A DNA stretch of 64,000 bases, taken from NCBI GenBank assembly GCA_009760855.2, contig WPIO01000058.1, positions 2,348,001 through 2,412,000 on the forward strand, written 5' to 3'. This DNA comes from Cristatella mucedo (taxonomy: Eukaryota; Bryozoa; Phylactolaemata; Cristatellidae). The translations under genes and the position numbers were made by a program. The notes below the pieces were generated by a model. It made no database searches, had not been told where the DNA came from, and was given only the letters and a program-made list of their open reading frames with translations. Of this stretch, positions 1 through 12,300 are shown one piece after another. Each line of letters opens with the position of its first letter. The first letter of the stretch is position 1.

Positions 1-690
1 AACACTAAGCTTTCGTGCAGATGCTACAGGAGACATGCTGGCAGAGCCGATTTTGAGGGATGGGTTTTTCCAATTGCTGAGTAACATTTAAGTTTGCCCA
101 CAACAATAGCAAGTCTTGTCTTCGTTCGATTCGAGAAAGTTTGCTGCCATCTCGAGTGCAAATGTTGACATCAAAACTCTTAAGGGCTGAGACAGAGCCT
201 AAACCACTGCAGTGTAGTGCCGGTAATGCTCAGTCGAGATGAGAGGCAAGCTCGAGAAGGACTAGCGATCAATAGTATCAAATGCTGCCAAAACATCAAG
301 CAAAACAAGCATAGAGACTACTACCTAAGTCTGAATTCCTGAGGTCACTAGAGTTTTCCCAGCAGTGCTGACTCGGCTGAGTGATTAGCACTACAAGCTG
401 ACTGAAAATTGTTGGGTTTGGTTTTGGAGATTTTTTTGCCACTCTGGTTTGGATGAGGTGCTCACCTTTGGTGACTGAGGTCGTGAGCTCGAGCCCCGTG
501 GCATATGTGAAGTGCCGGAATAGAGATTCAGATTTCTTAGGATGCTATAAAAGTGAGTTATATATTTAACTGGTCTGCCACTATTGTCTCGGATAGGAAC
601 GGCAGGAAGAAGACTAGGCAGACGTTGCTCAAGTTCTTCTGGTTAAGTATTACCTTCTTAATGAGGGCCTAACAAAGCCTTTTTGAGTGG
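1..690 (-). mobile_element. Decayed LINE-A (CR1/L2-type) fragment interrupted by a SINE
   Basis: The sequence matches, in minus sense, the RT region of the copy at 39720-40400 (ATGCTGGCAGAGCC, TTTGCTGCCATC, CCACTGCAG, GATGAGAGGC). About 300 bases carrying the YADD region are missing at about 168. A SINE-A occupies about 430-575, after which the LINE resumes to about 690. It lies beyond the 3' end of POLDIP2. Confidence 0.75.
435..572 (+). mobile_element. SINE-A copy inserted in LINE-A
   Basis: Body with the box-B-like GAGGTCGTGAGCTCGAGCCC followed by CATATGTGAAGTGCC and a tail AGAGATTCAG...GATGCTATAA. The LINE matches on either side. Confidence 0.7.
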
Positions 691-959
691 TGCATCTTAG
701 TAGGAAAACAGTGGATACGGGTCTCGAGGGATAGTGATCTTCTTCTAGTCAGGGAGATTAATTTAAGAGATGGAGTCACTAGCGGCAGGCACGAAGGTGG
801 AAATTTCGGTGCTGCAAGGAATTGAGGTAGATGATTCAAGAGAGGAGGCAGTTATGGTTCAAGCAGCTATATCGGGCAGAAGTGATCGATCAATCACGAG
901 ATGCAGCTATCGTTAAAAGCCGCCTGTCAATGACACAACTAGACATAAAAAACAAGCGT
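691..959. other. No recognised feature
   Basis: Between the LINE fragment and the POLDIP2 poly(A) signal I see no repeat or gene. A short plus-strand ORF at 831-1070 overlaps the POLDIP2 3' UTR and looks like chance. Confidence 0.5.
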
Positions 960-965
960 TTTATT
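960..965 (-). terminator. POLDIP2 poly(A) signal (AATAAA)
   Basis: On the minus strand AATAAA lies 118 bases past the TGA stop at 1085-1083. It is the first canonical hexamer downstream of the stop that I noticed. Cleavage would be expected near 940-950, giving a short 3' UTR. Confidence 0.55.
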
Positions 966-1082
966 CTGCAGCAGGCAAACAATCATGCACAAACAAATAG
1001 ACCAGCATTTTCTGCTCGTCTGCAGGCACGGTTGACTTACAACCCCATCCCCCAAGCTAACCAATCCTGATCCAGCAGCCGT

Positions 1083-4000
1083 TCAGTCGCTAATCTTGCT
1101 CTCGAGTGAAAACGGTGGGATGCGACAATCGAACGTAGTCCCGTCGGCTCTCTCCATCTTGAACGTTCCCCTGGATTAAACGAAAGCAAGCAAAGTGCTC
1201 AACACGCCGGACCCTCCTCTTTCGGGCACATCCAGCAATCTGCGCCTGACCCCGGGCAGCACCGACTGGCTGGTCAGCCACCCAATCAAACCACTTCGAC
1301 GCACAGCCGATACCCACTTAGCGCAGTGGTGCCCAGCGATCATGCGTTGAAGCCCTTCACTTTCTCTCGGAGTCATCGTGCGCCTCTCCCTTGCATCGCA
1401 TTGTGCTGCTGAAAGGGCGTGCGACTCGCTGGCCAGCCAAGGCAATGCCACCGAGCGATGCGTACCACATGTGACCGCTGGAGGCCTGAAGCGACACGTG
1501 ACTGCTGTACTGAAAAGCTGGTTCTTCCGGCGTCAGCAGAGGTTCCTGCAACGTCAGCAGGCAGCTAGAGGACCGCTAGCATGTGGGCCACTTAGTCACG
1601 CCGAAGCCCTGCATGCACAGTGACTCTTCGCTGCGTCACACGCTTCGACGGCCACGTGGCTCTAACTGATTTAGCACTGCATCAGAAGCAGTGCCCAGCG
1701 AGCAATCACATGTGCCGGCACACGCCCGTGAATGGGCGGGAACTCGGGCACAAGGAAGAGAACGAAGAGAAGCACAAACAGCCAGCAAAAAGCCTACGAT
1801 TAAAGTAATGGCAACAAATAATCGTCAAGAAATTCCTGTTGCATTGCCACTTTCCGACGGCAGTTGGTGACCTCTTGCTTACGCAGTTGTGCTCTGCAGG
1901 CTTGGCAGGCGCCGGATGACACAGCAGCACTTACCGCACCTCACCACCTGGCGGTGGGGGCCGAAGCCCGAAGCAGCAGCAGCACGCGATAAGGTCACCC
2001 ACCTTGCCTACGACACCGCGGCCACGCACGGTTTCCAGAGTACCGGATAGGCTGAATATCCGCCAGTGCCTCTCACGGAGCTGGACCGGCTCTTTACCAA
2101 GGTTTTCCAGCCGAATGCAGTACCTCCACTAAAATCGCAAACTTGTAAGTCGCTAAGCAAGTAGCTGGCAATGCAACGTGTAAAACAGCATAAACTGCAG
2201 CAAGACGAATGGAACGATGGCGATCAGTCGGCTGAGCGATACCAAAAGTCTCTTTCCGTCTTGATCTGCCTGTGTCTCTCCCATGTGTCTGCCTTTCTCT
2301 TTCTCCCTCCCCCTCTCTGTCTTGTCTGTCTCTCTTCACTCTCTCTTTCTAGCTGTCTCTGTCTCTCTGTGTGCCGAGGCTTTCATAGGTTTCAAGCTTG
2401 ATCGTCGATGCCAAGACGGTGCTTCCACTGGCTAAATGGCAGCGAATGCTAACGACTGGCACACCAGGCTACTGCGGCACTCTCTCCCCTCCCCCGGCAA
2501 ACAAAACCAATGAGGGTGCAGCCAGCTATCTAACCTACCAGAGCTATTGCACGCACGGTAGGTTTTCTTGGCCATACACTGGGTTGCCGATTTTCACACA
2601 TCGTCTGACAATAGGTTTATTCAAATTCGACTGGTCCCTCCCTGAGAGCGACCGAAATTCGGCCGAAATCCAGCGCTAGCGGCGACAATAGACAAAGAGA
2701 GCTTGTCCGGCTGCAGGCACAGCCGGAAGTAACTGCACTAAATAAATAAATCCTAGCTGATTAAACAGCCTGTTTTTGTATAGCGACAGAAGAGCCTTTA
2801 CGGCTATCACCACCGCTTGCAGTGGCAATAAAGAATCGCCCACTGCAGGAATCGAACACACAACCTCGGGACCGAGGTCGTGAAAGCAACCGCCTTACCT
2901 AGTGTGCCATCACGGCTCACTTACTGGTGCTGCTGCCACTACTTCGGCCACTCGGCAATCTGCGGTCACCCGACCGATCGGTCAGTTCGAAATCGGATCG
3001 AAACTCGTAATCCAAGGTCAGCGGTCAAGGCATTGCGCTAGGAACGCTTGCAGTGGCTAAGACTACGTTTCAATTAAGCATTTACACTCAGAACCAGAAG
3101 TATTTACTCTGGCTAACAGTATGGCCGTCGTACGATTGGCTCGCGATTTTCGCAGTACAATTTTCCAAAAAGCAATAAAGAAAACGCAGTGCTAAGGCCT
3201 CCTGGTGGCTTAGAAGTGGCCAGCGCCACGGAATTCAGACTCTAGTGCCTGGTTCAAATCCTGCTGAGCCGACACGGTACCATGACCCAAAGGTCAGGTA
3301 AACATTCAGGGGCATCTCGAGCTGACACCGTGCAACTTGGGGAAAAAAACTCGTGGAACTAAGTACATAAACACACTTTGCTAATTTACTGCCGCGAGAG
3401 AACTTAAGGGCACACGATGTCCCAAAATGCCATCGCCAATGAGCTCCGGACAGGCATTGGGTGCCACACAAGCAAACAGACACAAGAATGACCAACGCTT
3501 AAAAAAATAGAAGCCGATTTAACAGCCTCTTTCGTATAGCAGCAGAAGAGCCTTCAAGGCTATCGCCACAGCTTGCAGCAGCGATAAGGAGGATAATTCG
3601 CCCAGCGCACCATTCGAACCCATAATCTCGGGACCGAGGCCGTGAAAAGCAATGCTTTACCTAGTACGCCACCACGATTAACTCGAGCGTGGCCGATTCG
3701 GTTGAAGAGCTACGCTCCCCTGCAATGCTCGCCTGAGATTAGTAGCTCTCTGCCACTAGGCATGGAAGCCTGAGAGGAATGCAGAGGAGGAGCACGGCCA
3801 AGCAATTCGCTCTCGTTACTTCCTGCACTCGATCAACGTCTCACAGATACCGCCACTAGGCTCGAGGCATGAATGTCGCACGCTTCAGTAAAGATAGCGA
3901 CTGGCTGAGCTGCAACACTTTCACTCACTCACTCCCGAAGCTACATGCTTATCAGGGCGGCGAACGACCAGCCCCTTACTCCCCGCCGGAAGTGACACAG

Positions 4001-6277
4001 AAGAGTTAGGGGTCTCCGATCACTGTCCACCTGTCAGCTTGCTGCTCGAGCAATGAGGCCACCGCATGCGCGAAGTCCACAGACCCTTCAGTAGAGTCAA
4101 AATGCAGAACCATTCAACGTAGCACTTGTATGGCATTGCCGCGATCTACGGCCTATACATATATTTACATATACAACCAGTGGCATAAAAGCTTTGCACA
4201 CCCGCCCCTTTGCTAAAGCCGTTTTCAGATACTTGGATGAGGAAAATACCTAGTCTGCAGCTGGGTTTTGACTTGAGTATACTGAAACGTCAACTGCAAG
4301 ACATTGGCTGAAGCTGATGACCTCTCTAGCACTTAGCTACATTAATATTTTATTCTAGTAGTTCATACTCGATAAATTGACGTATGAGCCCACCGGCAGT
4401 AACCCGGGTTGCCGAATTTCCGCAAGTAGAATTGCAATTAATTATTTATTTTTCGGATAGCTGCTCTAAAAAATATAGCGTTTCGAAGTCGAAAACGCCG
4501 TTAACCTGATTCAGGAGTAGCACCGTCAGAATCATGTCGAAGCAATCTGAAGAACTATGGGTGCAAGAGCTCAATAATGGGATGCACGCCATGGTTGGCT
4601 ATAATGACGATATACAAGATGTTAGCAATGATGTTCTTAACAACGCAATGGAACTGGTGTGCAAGTTCGCTTATAGTGAGGACAAAGATCCTGACAATAC
4701 TGGCACGCCGTTGGTGGAGACATCAGTTGTGGCGCAGACTCGGTGGCAGAAAAGAGAGCATCAGCGCAGAAGGCTGCTCCGGCCGTGTAGATATGCTCTG
4801 CGGGGGCGCCCAAAGAAGGCACTAGCGGTTGTCCCAAATCAGCCATCAATCTTGAGCTATTTCTCGAAAAAAAATAGGCTCAATTTTCGTGATCGAGCCT
4901 CGGATCCTTGCCCGGATCTGGTCAGCTGCTGCGCGCTTGCACAATAAAAATCACCGTTTTCGAAATCACTGTCTTTCTGCTGACGAAAAGAACTTCACGA
5001 GCCCGACATTGTTAGCCTATTTGCATATAATTTGGATCAATATTCAGGTAGTTATCGCCGGTCGCACTGAATATAAATAAATTGCACATATACCTACCTG
5101 AGTGTATGGATATATACAGTGTATACATATATATAATATAAAATATATATATATATATATATACATATATATTTATTTATATATATACTAATTTGCAGCC
5201 TGAAGTTTTGCTGGACTCACTGAAACTATTGCCGTCAGGTCGGTTATAGCTTTGGGCAGTTGGAAAATCTACCCTTGAGATTCAAAACGAGCACAACTGA
5301 TGCCAGAAAATATACATGCAAATACAACTATAAATAAAAATTAAAATAACTGTTTGCAGGAGATTGCATACACTGCCTATTTTCATATAGCATACAGGTA
5401 CTGGTTTACTCCAAAAAGTCAAGCAGACTGAATGGAAGTCACGCTGGGAAAGTTTTCTACAATGGGAAAGCTTTGCACACTAAAAGCAGCAGCAGCTGTC
5501 AGTGTGCACACACAGCACACTGTGTCAGTGTCACGCAGACCAAGTGTGCCGATAGGGGGAGCGTCGGTGTTTTAAACGATAAAGCTGAGAACAATACTCA
5601 CCCAGTATACACGGTTGCTCTGTGATTCCTGAAAAAAGTGAAGAGGTGACCAAGGTTGCCGAGGCATTACGGTAAAATGCAAGCACAACATTCAGGCACA
5701 CCGGTTTACAGCACTACCGACTCTCAAGGGTGCTCATGACATGAATGTAGCACTGGGCGGAGGTAAAGTCGTCACAGGGAATGGCACCTCAAGTCCACCA
5801 ATACAAGTTCGAGCGCTAGGAGAAAACTACGCCAAAAGTGAATCTTAAGGGCACAGGGACTGCTTACATGTTACCTCAAATGATAGCAATCGTGGTCAGC
5901 TTTTAATAATCCATACGGTGGCGCACATCACGTGGCCAACTGCAGGATACAGAGATCAAGCTCGTAGCACCGGGAAATCGTAGCCAGTCATTCGTACTAG
6001 GAAATCTGTGGCCACCAGTCTGTCCCTTTTTCTGCCTCAGTATTCCTAAATCTGTGCTCTCTCTTTAACTAATAAGTGGTTTTCTTACGGCTGCATTCCA
6101 AGGTAAGTGGAGATGCCACGGTGTGGTGCTCACCCTGCGACTAAGTTGGTAGGAATCCAGAATTATGTCTTTTAACAATTCATGAGGTATTGTATCTATC
6201 AATTCGACGTCATCTTTTGTCTTCTCGCCCTCTCTCTCTTTCTCTCTCCCCCCCCTCTCTCTCTCCATCCTCTCTCC

Positions 6278-6363
<86 letters not shown>

Positions 6364-9300
6364 GAGAAGGTAGCTCTAAATTTTGTGCAATCAGCAGAAG
6401 CCACCAAAACAAAGTGAGCCGGTGCTGTCAAATTGGTATGGCGCATGTGCGTGCACGAAGCAACGTTTTGTCGAGGCGCGGAGCCGAATCAGGCAGGGGT
6501 TGTAGCTTGCGAGCAACGAGTGTGCACGATGGCAAGCCATGCAGACAGAACACGTGAGCAAGCGGAACACGAGAAATAACGAACCGATATAAGCAGTCCG
6601 GGCACCGGCTAGCACGGGTACGAATGCACTACTTGCAGGCCTAAAAGGGCTGCGTAAAAGTCCCGACTAAAGGCGGGAGGCATGCTAACTTGACTCGTGT
6701 CACTCTACTCGGCAACACCACGTGCGAGTGAGGGGCTCGCAGATTCGCAGCAATATGACCGAACGAATGCACTGCCGTTCTACAACCAAAGCGAGCGGCC
6801 ATACATGTTTGCATTTGCTACATGGACACACTCGACACCGAAGAACCGCAGGTGTGACTGTGGCTACAGCTCTTGCTAACAGAATAATGCTTAAGAAACT
6901 GGATTAAAGTGACGATCTCCTTGGCACAACGGGCCAAAGAATAGGCCGTTGAAGTACCTGTCCTCGACGAGGACCTTGATAAGCTTTACTCTCGGCTAGC
7001 CCCCACAACAAAGACTTTGCCGGAGGAATTTGCAAGGAAATAAGCTATCACTTCACGTTAGCATTCTGGTCGTGAAAGCTGCTTTCAAGAGCTATGGTCA
7101 CCGTGGCTGTCTCAGCCGATATGCACATCAGACGAAGGCTAAATGACCAACGAGAAAACTTGAAGATAAATAAAACAGCTCACTAGCCAGAGCATGCTGC
7201 CACTTGCCATCGTTTCATGCTTCAAGGAAGTGAAAAACAATGGGCTATCGCAGATATGTGTAATCATGCCACGTGCACTAACGCGTACATGCACACACAT
7301 GCATAATTAATGCACCCGAAAAAACAAGCTAAGCTCTTCGGGTATACGATTGAAGAATACGGTTAATAAGAATAAGAAGAATAGGACAAGAATACGATAC
7401 ACTTTCTGAACAGGTGCAGGCAAAAAAGCGCGTGCCGACATAAGGTTTATTGTCTGGCACAGCGGCTAGCCAATGGCAGTGCAAGGGCGCTGCATATCAC
7501 TGCGACCTCTTACCCGTGAACCCATAAAAAAAGGAGTGACAGTCACGCGAACGTTTTCAGTGGTCTCCCTGTGGACATCGGACAGCTCTAGCCACGGGTG
7601 GTTCTGCCTCTGCCACGCCCGCAGAGTTTCCTGAGCAACCCAATGAGGCGCTGCAAATCCAAGACACAAACGACTGCAAGCCGGGATAGGAAAGACCGCG
7701 TGCATTGGGAGCCAATTTGCACTAAGCAGCAAAGCTAGATGCCAGCAGACAGAAAACACGTTAAGGTTAGGCAATGGATGGCAGACTGGCACTCGAGACA
7801 ATTTCAAGTCCAGTGCAATGCTGAGATTGCAGCAGCTTGCCTCCATGAGCCATTTGATAACTGTGGCTTTTGACCTTCATTTTAAATAACCAAGGACAGA
7901 AAACATGTGAAATGTGAAGGATGACGAGGCAGAGAACAAGCAGGGCCATTCAAAAGCCTAGGCACAGCCATTCGCGAATCCTAGAATCAAGAATCATTAT
8001 CACTATTGTCTTACCAAAAAAAAAAATCCGCAGCAGTAACGTCATTTGTGGCAATCGTAACTAAAAAAAAGGGTTCAGCCACGACACACGGGCAGCACGA
8101 ATAGGTTGTGAATGGAAGGAAATGCACAGGATGTCTGAACGAGCTTTTCTCCATGCTCTCGAAGCAACAGGGTGAGAATATGCAGCCGACCACTTCAACT
8201 CCCAACTACAAGAGTCCACTCAACAGAGAAGCCCCGAATGCACAAAGACTTTTGCAACCCTTCGACCGCAATCACGCGGTGCTCCGTCAGACGGCACCGT
8301 TCAGATGGCCCAACCAGCCTGGACTCCGGGCGCGTGCCACGTGGCCGAGCCACTGAAGCCGGGGCTGCGCACATAGGTCAACCTAGCTGACTAGCTGATG
8401 CCGACTGGGCATCAATTGAGTGATCGACACCACATCCAAAAAGCATGCCACGAACAGCAAGCCACGTTTTTTCGGGGGGGGGAGGGAGGGAGGGGCAAGA
8501 GAGCAACGAAGGCAGGCAGGCAGGCAGGCACGACCGTGAGAGAATGAATGCAGAGATGCAGCAATGCTGCAGGGCTGCCACTGACGACCCTACCATTGGG
8601 CCTGCTTGTCCAAGCAGCAACGGCCGACAGCTTGCCTGATATTAGCAAAAGTAATAAAAAACAATGACAATGATAAAAACAACAATAACAACACACGTAA
8701 AGAGTTCCTAAGAGAACTACTTTACTTTCTAGGCCCTTTACATATATGCTGCAAAGAAAGCACGTCTAGTGATTAGCAGTGGCGAGCCCAGTGTCAGCAT
8801 GCATAAGCACACTAGGTCAATGCGAACGAACAGAGGAAATGCTTCGAGGAATAGGTTGGGTTTTAGCTTCCTTCTAAATGTCTGAGTCAGGAGATGTCGA
8901 GAAGTCAGCTAGTAACGGTGGAGAAGTGCTGACAAGCTGCTAAGGGCATGCTACCCGGTGAGACAGTGCCTGCGTTTAGTACTATAAAGGGTAATACACC
9001 AAAATTTCGTGACCACTTCTTTTCTACGTACTGGAATCTTTGTCGAATCGCATAAACTTGTCAAAGAGCTCGTGCTGAATTGGATTCACTTCAGTCGTCG
9101 AGTACGGTAGGATGTCCTCGTGCGCTACGTAATCGAGTCCTACAAAATTCAGGAACAAATGGCTCACAGACTTACATCGGTCGCACGCTCGCTAGCAAGG
9201 AGACACCGTGCGCATGCATGCGCACACAGAGCACCGCACACCAGAACATAAATTGCCAAGAGTCGCACCGGCTTGACTGCAGCACGACGATCATGCTGCA

Positions 9301-12300
9301 TCGGGATAGCACTGCAAGAAAACTCTGAAAAGTTTGGCAAACAAACGAATTTCAATGAAAGGCATGCCCATAGCGATGAAAGCCAGCTCCACCGACAGAG
9401 ACCTGCCTTAAGACGAGAGGACCGGCACGGGGCGCAGGCTGCACGGGGAGGGGTGGGCTTCGGCGAGCTATCACGTAGCATCGAGTGCTCGAGCAAATAC
9501 AGACTGCCTGTGCATTTCAGTGACGCCTAGAGTCGGGCGAGTGCTCAGCAGCGATTACTGCAGCAAAGAACGTACTAGCACTGGATATGACATGTATGCA
9601 ACACTGTGCGCTAAGCAAAGGTCTAATGTGCACAGGCAGTGCTTCCAAAAAGTTTGGCGGTTGTCAGGGGCATTGAATCATAGCCATTGTTAAACTGCTA
9701 CTGTCGTCAGATTTTCGGAGACTTTGATAGCAATATCGATCGAACGTCGGTGCAATAGCACACAAACCCTGAATAGTTTGAGATGGATATAAGGAGCAGG
9801 CAAGCGCAGATGCAGAGTCTATTGGCAGTAACATACCCGGGATTGTATATAGTGCAGCGTCCGACGTTCCTAGGAAAGTCACGGCTTCTGACTGCGCACG
9901 CTGCAACAAATGATCAGCAGATGATGGCCTCTCAAAAAGAATTGCAGCATAATCAAGTTGCCGAGCGACATTTCCAGGGTGACCGAATGTTATGCAGGCA
10001 CCATGCCGGTGGTAGCCGAAGAATCAAGCAACTCGCGGCTGTGCAAGGCAACACAGCAAGGCTGCTAAAGCATGGCCGTGACACTAGAAATTACCACCCA
10101 CAATGTACGGGCAATCTCGAGCATCGATAAGGGTCTGGTAATAGGTATGAGTCCGACCTTTCACCTCTCGGTTTGCACTAGTCACCCCGGCTGAGCTCTC
10201 CACCGACCTGCAGCACAATTAAACAGCAACTGAACAGAGGATCTCGGCTTAAAAAAAGTATCATCGGCGGAAATCAGCTTGCATCATTCAACGATAATTG
10301 GAAATAGCTACCTGCCCTCGACATTAAGTGCAGCCGCTTCGTCCCGGTCGTACACTTTGGCCAGCCACGGAAAGAGTACTGCTCCACGGTAACCAAAGAC
10401 ACGATGCAGGAATATCTGCGACACAAACGTTTGCGACACAAACGTTTGCCCACCGCATAGGTATAGCAAGGGCGACAAGAACGGACCAGAGGCCGATCTG
10501 TTCCGGCTCTGTTGCCATACCATTCACAGCAGGACGAGCACTGGCCAAGGCATAGCCTCATAAGCAGAATGACTACCATTAGACACGACAGCTATCACAG
10601 ACAAACAATTGCCAATCGTGTGTCCAGCACCACGTTATGCTGCCTCCCAGCAATAAAGTACAGTAGTTAAATGATATAATATGGGCAGGAGTCACCGGTA
10701 GGCGATCGAGGAAGCCGAGCATTGGGGCGAGGGACGCCGGTCTGTGCGCACCACACCACTGTTACATGCGACATATTAGTCATAGAGGAAACCACTTGGG
10801 GAGCTATTCGGATTAAAACCTGTTAATTGCTATGGTACTTTCAAATTACATTGAGCTACCGGTCAAGGCCCGGGCTTGAAACAGCTCAAGCAAAACCGAT
10901 TATTTCTGAAGAGACGGTTTTTGTCACTACCTATGGCCGACTTGCAATGCTCATCAATATGAGTTGCAAAGCAAACACGTTGGGTCAAACCAAATGTCGC
11001 CGAGGTGCCCGTTAATAGAGAGGAGCACACGACTGTCACTGGGTCATTGACTTGACAATTAAAATTTCAAGCAATCACAAACTGAATGTAATAATAACAA
11101 CTACTAGAATACATTTGTCATAGCATCCCTAGAGAACTCAATATCTTTCTATGCACTTTATTACACACTATTTTGACGAGGAAGGTAAAACATGTTTTAA
11201 TAAATGAGATTAGACTGCAGGAGAAGAACTGGCAAAGCACAACTATGATCAGCTGGGTCTTTGCTGGTTCTCCGATAGTAGCTGCATCACAGGACAACCT
11301 AGCAGCACACTTGAGGTTTTAGATTACAAAGAGTAATGCATCCACCATATGCCAATGTGCCCCACATACATGGCCTGACGGATTCTGTGCTCTGCAGAAT
11401 TTATAGTCAATTTGCTGAGAAAAACCGAGCACGGTGCTGAAGTTAACTTTTCGGCAGGTCATCAAGAAGAATCTCAGAAACAGTTCAGTCTCACGGCAGC
11501 TGCTTTATACGGTAACTAGCGGCCAACTTGCAGCTATTATTCTGGCACCTACAGCTTAGAGACAACTAAGCAGATCCACTTAACATACACTGGATCTACA
11601 AGATGGATATTAATCCATGCTCAAATATCTGTGCCTACCAAATGGGGGATCCAGCCCCTAGGTATTTATAGTCCAGCTCACCTTAGGCATGGATTACCAT
11701 GGTTACAGGCCTAGCGAAAACAAAAGCACGTTCCAAGTCTCGCAACGATATATAAATTAAATCCATAGCATGAGCCAAACTTTAGCCACGGCCGGCAGCC
11801 TTGCTATGCTGCATAGCTAGCGGGCGGGTACAGCGCTGCTAGCAGCCTCTACTACATGTGCTGCATGGATGCTGATCACATGCACTTATGAGAACGTCAC
11901 TGACCTCATGTGATCACATAAATATAACGGTTGCTAATTGTGGTTTCCAAAATGGAAATAGCACGCCTTTGGCGCCTGGCATTACTATGTTTTGGGAACG
12001 TTTTCGAAAATCCTCACCAAGTAAAAGTGCTAATTATGAAAAAAAGTTACTTATAAAATGTCATTCTTTTCCAAGGGCTAGGATGGAGCAGAGCTAAAGC
12101 ACGATCGACAAAATACCACCGAAGCTCAATCCAAACAATGCTCGAATGCATAGCAGTTTGTGGAACCATATGAGACACGGAAAGCATTGCCACATTCACT
12201 GACAACGAATTACGGTTAAGGCCAACACAATGCTGCCAGGCTTCAGGCATGAGTGATGCAAGAAACTTAAGAAGGCGGGCTTCGAACAAACTGCATACAG

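Noticed and set aside
6065-6446. ORFs over the CT repeat on both strands
   Set aside because: They are poly(Leu-Ser) or poly(Arg-Glu) translations of a microsatellite.
10416-10447. CRISPR-like or longer satellite array
   Set aside because: Only two adjacent 15-bp copies without spacers; a simple tandem duplication in a eukaryotic intron.
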